Part shown: positions 26,049 to 35,689 of the stretch, piece by piece
Position numbering within the stretch: the stretch's first letter is position 1
How the letters are laid out: each line of letters opens with the position of its first letter
Position numbers and translations under genes: made by a program
The notes under the pieces: model-generated
Seen by the model: only the letters and a program-made list of their open reading frames with translations
Databases searched by the model: none
What the model was told of the DNA's origin: nothing
From: Poronia punctata
Taxonomy: Eukaryota; Ascomycota; Sordariomycetes; Xylariales; Xylariaceae
Direction: 5' to 3'
Assembly (NCBI GenBank): GCA_022579005.1
Contig: MU401496.1
Span: 148,703-212,702 of the forward strand
Length of the DNA: 64,000 nt

Positions 26049-29000
26049 TTAATCCTCTCCAACCCGACACTTCTTAGCAAGAGTCTCAATATACAAAGAC
26101 GACGGTGATAATGATCTCTTCCCTTGAATTTCACAAAACGTATCAGGAACAGGGTCAGGATCAAGAGGAAGCACAGCAGCTAAATCCGAGCCAACAACAT
26201 CCACATGCACCTCTTCCACGTCCACATGCATCTTTTCCACATGTATATTTCCCACATCCACGTCAATTTTGGCATTTTCATCGAAAAGACTGCCCAACCA
26301 AGCTTCCCTGATGGCTAAGCCGAGAACCTGGGCAACGTGTCTGCAGACACTGTTCCCGATAATCTTCCACTGGTCCGCCGCAGTGCCGACAAGGACATCG
26401 GTATCCAGGAAGCCTTGGGCGCGACGGACTTCCAGGATTGTTAGAGGTCTGTTCTGGGCCCAGTGGTTGATGCGGCCTGTTCGTCCGTCGGTTGGTGAAC
26501 AGCGGGTTGCGATAGTGCCGACGAGCTTTTTGGGGTGTACCCTACCCCATGCTTTGGAGTGTTTCATTGTTCGCTGTTGGGTTTTTTCCGGGAATAAGAG
26601 TCTTTCTGAGGACGTCATTAGCCCGCCGTACCATGCCTGGCTGAAGTTTAAGCCGTAGGGTTGGGTGGGGATCTGGAAGAGTTGTTTGCGGATCCTGCAT
26701 GTGTAGCCTATGCTGAGGCGGTGGTCGGGATATCCGATGCAGTAGTCTGCTTTGGAGTCTTGGATGTTGGGGAGGTCGCCAACAGCGTCGCGTATGGGGA
26801 CGAAGGTGAATGGAGTGGGCACTCGCTTGCGACTGTCAAAGGGTCGGCCGCAGGACATGACGCCTAACTTTTGGAGGGGGATGTCTTCTGGATGGGAATG
26901 GGACTGGGATGTAGAATTAGTTTGGGATAATCTTGCCGCAGTACGGAAAGCCAAGTCAAGATGTGGAAGATATAAATAATGAGTGAGACCAAGTTAGACC
27001 AACCACCACTTACCGGCGTGGGAGCTTTTGGAGTCCGCAGTCCAGGGGCAGTAAAGGCAAGAAATACTCGAGTTCGATTCTGCGATGATCCAAATGACCA
27101 TGCATCGAGGAACATGACCTGTACTTGATAGCCCAACCCAACAAGGGCGCAAACGAGCTGGGAAAAAACGCAAGAATCGCGAAAGCCACTACTATTCACC
27201 ATCCGGGGCACATTTTCCAGCAAGCCGTACAAGGGGCGATAGAAATCGACGAAAGAAGCAAAGGAGGCGACGAGTGACTGATTCTTCCGCTGATGGGGCG
27301 ACGTCTTGTCTATGGTCAAAGAAGAGAAACCGGGGCACGGAGACCCGGCCGATATAAACTGGACATCTCCCGGGGCCGGCACTTTATCGACCCCTTTTAA
27401 CCCGAGGCGGAGGAGATCGTCGACCGAGCCTAGGAATGGTGTCGGTGTGTTATCAGAGGGGCTATTGGCCATGTATGTATGTATCGCACCCTCCCAGATG
27501 TCGTTGGTCCAATGCATCTCCACCGCACCGCTCTCCTCTATTCCTCTGCCAAAATTCCCGCCACCACAGAATAGATCCAGTCCGCGTAACTTTTGTGTCT
27601 TGTGGTCTTGGCCGACATCGTATCCTTGACGGAATGACCCAAGACGCGTTGGTTCCAGAGGACGATATTGGATGACACCATCGATTTCGAACTCTTCGTG
27701 TGTAATAAAGAAGGCATCGCCAGTTCCGTTACGGTTATAAGGCGGAGGAATATCCTCACCCACACAAAAACTTCTGACAAGACACCGTCGATCGATTCTC
27801 TTAGAAGCCGTCTCGACTAGTTGGTGCGAATATACGAGTTCATTGGGAGGGGCGGACCGAGCATCCTTGTCAACTTCCCTCCTTCGCAACAGTCGGCGCA
27901 ATCGCACTAATTCTTTCTTGTTCTCTGTAAATAAAGACTCTACGATAAACGTGTCCAACCTCGACGACTGCGTCTGCGTGTGGGCCAACACAGTATCGCC
28001 CACACGATACCGGATTTCGTTTGTAGGGCTTTGAGAGAAGGCTGTCTCGTCGCCACATTTCAAGTGTTCCTCCCGTAGCGAAGCCCAGCGGCAATCGCTG
28101 GCAACATACGTCTGGCGGACAAAGTACTCGGCCGAGGTTGAAGGGGTGCCGAAAAACTCGACTTCGTGCACGGCAAGTATCTGGTCCCCTTTAACTTTTG
28201 CCGTTTGGTGATGGCATGTACAATTGTCGGAGAGAAATAATTCATTATCCCACGGATACTTCATCACCGAACAAGGAGTGTCGACCGGTTGATATAACCA
28301 CAGGACATCAAATGAGGTTTGTCTGTCAGATCTTCTATGAACCTTTTGGACAAGGCCAAACCAGAGATAGTCTCCTTGGTAGTGGTTCGATGGTTCGCGC
28401 TTCCATTTGGTATCGGTGAGTGCACCGTCTGGTTCAGTGGATATCACATCACCCGGTTGGATACTTGCCACGAGGGCAGCATGGTCTGTCTCGTTATGCT
28501 TTGGACTACGAAAACTCTTGGAGAACGATTGGTTTTCTTGCAAGAATTGTGCCTGCTTCACATTGGCAGTAGCACAAGCCTCAGTCGACTCGAGGAGGTT
28601 TCCAAAAACCATGTGTGAGAACAAATTGTGAATATAGGGGGTTACGACCGTGTTTGGCTCCGTATTTCCACCGGGCGATTTTGTATCTTCTTGTGAGCTT
28701 ATCAGGTTTGGGCGATAGTAGTCGAGCGTCTTTATCTCCCCCCACAGATGATGCCATTTGGTTATATTCGGGTCTAGGCCGTGGGCTTCTCTCCATATGT
28801 AATCCACGTTTGCAATGATTGCCCCTCGAAAATCATTTCCACCATTGGCAGAGTACCAACGTTTGAACGTATCGTCAGTGCCATGTTGAGATTGGCACCA
28901 TAAGCCGAAGAGTGACCTGAAATCTTCAAGACGCACGCGTGTGTCTTGAATCCGGTCCTGACCCTGATCTTGGTCCCGACGATACTCGCAATAGTCGATG

Positions 29001-29728
29001 ACGTGTTTGGCCAAATCAGCTATCCACATGAAAGGCGTATGATATCTTCGATACTCCGGGGCCGGCGATAGTAACTTGTAGTATACCGTTCTGTCCCACT
29101 TCAGCTCATTCAATTTCGACAGTATCCAGATTTGGTCGCCAACTGTATGATTCGATTCCCCGTAGTTGCCAACCGGTAGCTTCTCGAACGGGACCCTGCG
29201 GACGAAGAACTGCTTATCACCATGTCGTAGGATGCCGTCAAAATACATGCAGGGCACCCGCGAAAGGTGTTGGAGTGGCCTTAGTTCATTGCTAAAATTG
29301 TACATATCGACGTATATCGAAAAGTTGTCGAGTTCCAGCTCGTAATAGTCATCAGGCTCCTTAGACCCAACAGACTCGAGAAGGGTAGCGACGGCACGCC
29401 ATTCACGCTCTTCCGGGGCCGGAGGTTCAAACCCCTCGAAAAGAGATTTCGGTTCTGCGAGGGTGGAAACCGGCAGGTCGACGGTGACTCTCCTGGATAG
29501 TTTTCCGGGGCTCGGCGTGTTGACACCCTGAAGACCACAGTCATCTGGGTTTGACGAGTATTCTGTATCAGAAGTATCGGTGAATTGGTCAAGGTCCACG
29601 CCGTCCTCGTCAAGCCACAGTTGAGGTGCCGACTCATTTTTAAAAACCATCCCAGCACCAAGTTTCGTAAAAGTCATAATCTCGGGCCCCAGAGACATTG
29701 GGGTCGACGTGCTAGATGGCGTCTCCAT
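26049..29728 (-). CDS. dim-2: DNA (cytosine-5) methyltransferase, DIM-2 type
   Basis: Two minus-strand exons, 29728-27014 and 26903-26049, giving 1189 residues; the join reads APTP|SHSHPED. The order of domains is that of DIM-2/Dnmt1: an RFTS-like region (about 120-330; YYKLLSPAPEYRRYHTPF, then LAKHVIDYCEY), a BAH domain (about 420-545; QPGDVIS, LWLYQP), then the catalytic domain from about 714. Motif I is GLDLFCGGGNFGRGIEE, motif IV AGSPCPGFSSL with the catalytic Cys, motif VI GLLENVPRM, motif VIII SQNRTRVFLAF, and motif X IIGNSVCRHVA. All catalytic elements appear intact. In Neurospora DIM-2 carries out all cytosine methylation, directed by H3K9me3 and HP1 at RIP-mutated DNA. The BAH and RFTS regions argue against RID, the other fungal enzyme. 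The C-terminal tail repeats HVDV-like units (near 26175-26260). Shorter than N. crassa DIM-2, mainly at the ends. Confidence 0.88.
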
Positions 29729-30671
29729 GCTGGAAAGGACTTGCCAGAAAATATTGGTGACCAAAATTACAATGACTTCATCCCATGATCCAGTCGAAGG
29801 CCCAGAAAATTTGTGATGAGAAGTCGTAACAAGGCACCGACTTTACGTAGGTATCTTCAATAACAGGATTGGATTTGAGTTGTTGAGTAAAAGGAAAGTC
29901 CGTCGAGATGCATAGTCTCATTTAAACTTTTGAGTGCCCGTTCACCTCTTACTGAGTGAGGACTCCATCAATGAGAGCGAAGATGTGTGTGCCATGAAGG
30001 TAACCGGTATTGAGAAAGGGCTGAAGCGTTTGTAAACCCCTAGCGGCACACCGTCCATCAACGGTGATAATGCTACACGTAGGTATTGCATCGTGTAGGT
30101 ATATTGAAATCCTCCGAGTCCTCGGGATGTGAAAGAAACAATAGTGACGAAAATGGAAAGTGGGTCCCTTGGGATACCACGCTTGAGCAATTGGCCAATA
30201 ACTGGACATGACGACGCGCTTGTGGAGATGGGGTTCGAGTCGTGTCTCTAGAGAGAGCTGTTTTGGCTTTCGGAGATAAACCTGATGAGGTCTTGGGGAA
30301 GAGTATTGAGACCAAAAGGAATGTTGTCAGTTTTGCATTGAGTTATTACCCTAGGTACGACTAGTAGCTACTACCTAGCATGATGAGGGATTATGGGGTG
30401 TGCTTGCCATGCCGGTACGACGTTCCTGACGCATTGTACCACCTGTAACTCGGTGATGGGCTGGCAGTTGCGACTCCGAGCACTTGGTCCCTGCGCAAGT
30501 AACAACGGCACTTACTCTGCCAACTACAGTACCTATCCAAAGTTCCTGACAGACACTTTCAATATTTTGCCATCTTACTTCCTTCTTCGTCGTCCATGGT
30601 TGTTTTACTTTCATTACATCTACACAACCGCTGACTCATGAAAGAGAAAATCACTGATCTGAAAGGCCTTT
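29729..30671. other. Intergenic, no gene seen
   Basis: Upstream of the methyltransferase and downstream of the oxidase. Overlapping minus-strand frames of about 80 codons around 29942-30315 have no supporting features. Confidence 0.55.
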
Positions 30672-32393
30672 TTACTCAATAGGACCAAAGAAGCTAAATC
30701 GGCCCTCGCGGTCGTATTTATCCTTCAACCCCCGGAGACGGCCCCTCCGCCACTCTTCGGCCCCATACCAATTCTCCGACTTCTCGTTCCCGTAAGCGTA
30801 GTTAACGTAAGCGTGAAGGTCCTTGTGTCCGCTTCTCCGAAAGAGAATGTCACGAAGGTGGTTGCCGATTTGTTCGGTATGGTCATCAAACGCTTTGCCA
30901 ACCGGCGCATACGTTAGCAAGGGCGAGACGAGCAAACTGTCGTTTCGGAAGGCAAAGGCTGTCGATTTACTGTCTACCTCCCGCACGCCTTGCTGTGGGT
31001 AGCCCTCGAACATGAAAATTGAATTGCTATAAGGTGAGTCTGGGCCACCAACTGTAGCTGCAAAGGCGTCGTATGCCTCTTTTTGTGCTGCCACGTTGTA
31101 CTCCGGTAGGTAGATCGGGAATCGCGGGTTGGCAAACCCTGCCTTTTGGCATGGCGGTGAGTCGAGGGCGATTCCAGTCCATGCTGCTAGGTCGCGGTAT
31201 GTACCCTTCTGGGCTTCCGCCGAGATGGGACCGATGGCACGGAATGGATCGACGTAGACCGGGTCGACTGCGCTAACGCCTTCTTGGATAATGTAGAACA
31301 AGATGATAGGCTATGAGCTCGGTAAGAAAAGAACGGAGTGAAATTGTAGTCTTTATAAAGGCTCCTCATTAACATACCTTATCAGGGTCCACGTCTGGCA
31401 TGTTCAACCAATATGACCAGTTGATCACATCGGGAGGTAAATTCGCCAGATACCGGTTTGCTGCTTCGTATACAGCCTCGACCTTACTACCGCTGAAAAC
31501 AAGGGTCTCGGTTGCCCAGTCACGGGCCTCGATATCGTAGACCTTGGCAGTAACGGAAGTAACGATGCCAAAGTTGTGACCGGCTCCCTTCATCGCCCAC
31601 CAGAGCTCTGAAGACGGGTCGATTGTCCGTTGCACGCCGTTGGCCAACACGACGTCCATGGAGATGATTTGGTCAGCAATAAGCCCGTGGTGTCCCTGAA
31701 GCCAGCCGTGACCGCCTCCGAGAGCCGGTCCCAGATAGCTCACACATTCACAAGTCCCAGTTACTGGTATGCGGTTAGTACTACAGGAGCTCTTCGGTTC
31801 CATTCATTCCTCACGTACCGGTTTGTTTCCCTGCCGCCCATAAGGCGTCGGTAACAGCTTTGGATGATGCACCACCTCTGATGATAACCGTCTTTCCGTC
31901 CTGAGCTACTGTCACCGTCGATAACTGACTAAGTGAAATGGCGATACCTCGATCCATCCTACCGAGCGTAGTGCTAGCTCCATGGACCCCGTTGAAAGCT
32001 AGTATGGGTAGCCCGCACTCATGCGCTTGATATACCTAAACCACATTATAGTCGTGAGATGATAGGATTTCAACGCAAGCGAACGAGTTGTCAAGGTGAT
32101 GGCGCACCGCATAGCACGAACAGTCAACGAGGAAGCAGACTCACCGTATAAGCAACATCATCTTCTGTAGCCGGGACTACAACTATATCTGCTGCGGGAG
32201 TCTTTAGCTCGGACCATCGTGTTATTACCGAATCAAAGCCGTCTGATCCTGGCAAATAGACGGCAGCGTTATGTGACAGCGAGCTTCTCAGCACTCTGAG
32301 GAGCTTGTTGGGCGATTTACAGTTGGCTGGGGGGCCCCGACACGCGGCAGCGCAACCGGTCAGGACGGCAACCCAGAATCGACATGGATGCAT
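30672..32393 (-). CDS. Berberine-bridge-like FAD-linked oxidase, secreted
   Basis: Four minus-strand exons: 32393-32145, 32035-31819, 31763-31378 and 31310-30672, giving 496 residues. Introns use GTGAGT, GTACGT and GTATGT donors, with TACTAACC in the second. The first 20 residues (MHPCRFWVAVLTGCAAACRG) look like a signal peptide. The PCMH-type FAD domain shows IVVVPATEDDVAY, LAFNGVHGASTTLGRM, VIIRGGASSKAV and TGTCECVSYLGPALGGGHG; the Cys in the last is placed where BBE enzymes attach FAD through a second bond. GAGHNFGIVTSV follows. The C-terminus carries the BBE motif HAYVNYAYGNEKSENWYG, ending near the usual Tyr-Gly. These enzymes oxidise alcohols, sugars or alkaloid-like molecules with O2. 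Substrate unknown. A Zn2Cys6 regulator lies immediately upstream on the same strand and may control it. Confidence 0.88.
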
Positions 32394-32808
32394 TTCAAGC
32401 AAGAGGGGCTGGTGCCGCGGATCAGAAAAAGTACGTCTATATCTATGAGTCTGGGAAATAAACTTTGAGAGTGTACATTCCCTCGATGTCTTCGCCTTCG
32501 AAATAGCCGAGTAAGTCGTCAAAACGCAGTTTTATTTCGGGTGGGGGGTCATGGCCCAACTGTTCCACGTTCAACAGTACGTTGGTTCATGTTGCACCAC
32601 ACAAAACCAGGATTAAGCGCATAACTGTCTTATCCCGGTCGGTAACTGGTCCGTTGCACGTATCCTCCAACAAACGATTATGCAATACTACTTGAATACT
32701 TCTAACATGCCTACATGTAGTAGTAGTACTGTAGGTAGGAACTCATCCCCGGAGGGTCGGCCAGGTATATTTTTTGAGGCACCTAGAGACCTCGAAATAC
32801 TATGTAGC
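32394..32808. other. Intergenic between regulator and oxidase
   Basis: 415 bp separating the regulator's stop from the oxidase start; it would hold the oxidase promoter. No palindromic CGG pair typical of a Zn2Cys6 site was obvious on reading. Confidence 0.5.
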
Positions 32809-35210
32809 TCATCGTTTATCACCCCAAGACGACAAGTCGAAAGTGAAACCAAACTGGCCTGCCAACGAAGGTTGAAAATCCAACATGTCATCATCATATG
32901 CGAAAGCCTCCGTGTCGAAAGGGTTCATTAAATTAAACATGGTTCCGGTTTGATGCTGCATGACTTCTGAAGAGCCGTTCCCGTCCTCGTTCTCATAGCT
33001 GTTGCCCGGTGCTAAATGTCATCATCATCTGGTGGTGAGTAAACCAACGGGGATAAAATCATAGGTAATGCGATAAATAGATTATTTCTTACCTCCTTGT
33101 AGAATCTTTTCCCTGGCCCTTTCTGCTATATTTACCGGCGGCATGTCTTCTTCTTCATCATCAGGACTTCCATGTCCCTCTTCTTCATCATTTCGTAACA
33201 TGAGGATGTATTCGTAGATGGACGTCCGATTATTCTCTACTTGGCTATTCAAGCAGGAAAGTTTATCTCGCGGAATACCCCTCGGCTCGTCGTCGAGGAT
33301 GACGGCGCGCTTGCTGTGCACGGTGTATAGGTAATGTACATATGCGTTCTGTCCGGATTAGTTTCCCCTTTCCCTAATGTTTTTTGTGTCTGTGTAATAG
33401 AGAGAGGGAAGGAGGGGAGAGAGAGAGAGAAATACTTACCAAAATCGAGGTAAATTTCCAATCAACACTCATCAACTGCAATAACTTGGTATTCGTCCTG
33501 ACATTCGCAATAGCCCGTTCCCTAACCGTCGGATTCGCACACCACATGAAGGGGATCTGGACCGCGCATCCGCAATACGCCGCATAGCCCATGAACAGGG
33601 GGACAAGACTTGTTGTTCCCTGCTGTTGTGAGAGGAAAGCCGATATGAGCGAGGACAGCTGGGTGGCGTGGTCGAAAGCAACCTGTGCCGAGATCTGAAG
33701 TGCCGTGTCTCCTGCGCCGACGGAAGGACTGCCGCAGAATAAAGGGACGAGAGACGCGTGGAGAGAACAGAGGAGTTGGTGGTATAATGTGTTGAGGTGG
33801 AGGAGTCGTAGTATGAGGTTTTTGGGCACAGTGGAAAGATTCGAGGGGGTTAGTTTTAGGGGTGGGGGCACTGAGGATGGTGATTCCCACCATTTCTCTA
33901 TTTGGTCTTCGAGGGCTAGGATGGCGGGGATTCGAACGTGGGGACTTGGGTCTGAGGATTTGAGAAGAGTTGTGACGGATTGCCTTTAGGGCCTAGGTAT
34001 CAGTATATATATATATATATGAGAGAAGAAAAAGGAGAGTGGTAGAACTAGTCGCCTACTTAACTTACCAGAATGTCGTAGCTTTTATAAAGACCGCAAA
34101 CAAGCTACTATCATGATCATCAATCTCCTCGGAACTCAACGATATGTGACGAGGACGTCTAGAAATCCCCGCTTCGAAATCCTCGTCGGACCACGGTAAA
34201 GGGAGAGTCAAGACATCCCCTTTCGCCTCGAATTGCGTGTTACCCCCGCCCGTATGTGCATGCATGATATAACATGCCCAGAACCTCCGGCGTCTGATCT
34301 CGGACTCTAAAGAGTTGGCTGTTTTGTTTGGACCGAATCCCAAGATATCCGGGAGTAGGAATGCGGTTCCTTCTCTTCTGTGAGATTTATTCCCTAGATT
34401 GGAAGGGATACGTAGGTAGGTAGGTAGGTAGGTAGTTAATTACTTACCTCTATAGAGATACCCCCTTCTCCAGGAACCGATACTATGCCAGAAGATGGCC
34501 AAATTGAGACAAGTCACGATATTCTCATGAGCCAATTCCTCGATATACTGAAATACCAATTTCCCCGCTCTCTCAGCCCAACTCTCTGCATCTCGAAGAA
34601 GGCTACGATTCCCATCCGAATCTTGATAGAACCTGCAGTGGATTTAGAACCTACTTTTTTTTTCTTCCTTTTCCGAGTCTTGTTAACGAAAAAGACTTAC
34701 TTTGCCCCCCAAGCACAAACACTCAACAAAACATGACCACAAGCCCTCCTCTCAACGACATCCGTAATAAACGATCGCTTATGAAGGAGGAGATGGGAAT
34801 TATACATGTGATCGAAATAGATGTCGACTAATTCCAGAACCAAGGAATTATTATTGTTATTCGACAATAATGTACTCGGGTCTGTTTCTGTTTGTGTTTG
34901 TGTTTCTGGTTCTGGTATGATTATCACCGGGGAAGATGATGACGACGACGGCTCGCCGTAAACACATCGGTGCTGTAACCTCACACAACGCTTACAGCTC
35001 GGTCTTTCCTCCGTGCATCGGATCTACTCAAATAAATAAATATATAAATAAGTAAGTAAATGAATGAATGTAGAATAGATCAAGTTAGAATAGGTCAACG
35101 CAAGTAAGTAACTTGGTAAATTTTTTTTTTTTACATACCTTTTGGGCTTTGCATATGTTGCATGCTTTCCTTGGTCGTCCGACGGCTGATTTTCTTTTTC
35201 GGTTATCCAT
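32809..35210 (-). CDS. Zn2Cys6 fungal-specific transcription factor
   Basis: Seven minus-strand exons: 35210-35139, 35023-34701, 34632-34448, 34372-34069, 33983-33440, 33348-33093 and 33011-32809, giving 628 residues; phases agree at every join. Residues 16-44 form the zinc cluster: ACNICKAQK|IRCTEERPSC and KRCVRLQHRC, six Cys with the usual spacing and an intron inside it, as is common. GRPRKACNIC supplies the basic lead. The middle homology domain follows (LELVDIYFDHMYNSHLLLHK; REGTAFLLPDILGFG; EIRRRRFWACYIMHAH). An acidic stretch (RNDEEEGHGSPDDEEEDMPP) and a C-terminal acidic/aromatic tail may activate transcription. Two acceptors are unusual (exon 4 uses GAAGAG|A, exon 5 uses AAAG|G) and were picked because only they keep the frame. 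Likely a pathway-specific nuclear regulator; the adjacent oxidase is the obvious candidate target. Confidence 0.85.
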
Positions 35211-35689
35211 TCCCCGGCTCGACGAGAATATATATATATATATGTGTTTTCCGAATTTGCCGTGTCTAGGTAGATATAGCGTATAGGTAGTCGAATCCAA
35301 TCATTCTATTCAAGGGCGATATCACGGGTCGGTGGGTTGCAATGAGAATGTACGGTCGGTGAAGCTGTGCATAATAACCCTTGTCTTTGCCAAGAGGCGG
35401 GAAATTCCAAGTAGTTCTACCCTTATAGGTAAGGTGGGCTGGCTAGGTAGACTACGAGTACAGCCTTTGCAGCTCTACGAGTCGTTGCGCATATCTACAG
35501 TGGGAAAACGAGAAATAGGGGTTAGTGCAATGTTTGGGCAAGTCTAGATAAAGGAGCAAGTTTCGATATTTAATATATACAATGTTGGGCATATTTTTCA
35601 AAAAAAAAATGTGGTATTATGCTATCTAGTAATTACATATAGCTGCAGCGGAGAAACCCCTCCGCAATGGCATGTTTCTTAATATACAA
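35211..35689. other. Intergenic, no gene seen
   Basis: Promoter side of the regulator and 3' flank of the PPR-like gene. It contains a short (TA)n run at about 35230-35243. Confidence 0.6.

Noticed and set aside
26049..29728. Assignment of the methyltransferase as RID
   Set aside because: The long N-terminus with RFTS-like and BAH regions and the catalytic motif forms fit DIM-2/Dnmt1 better.
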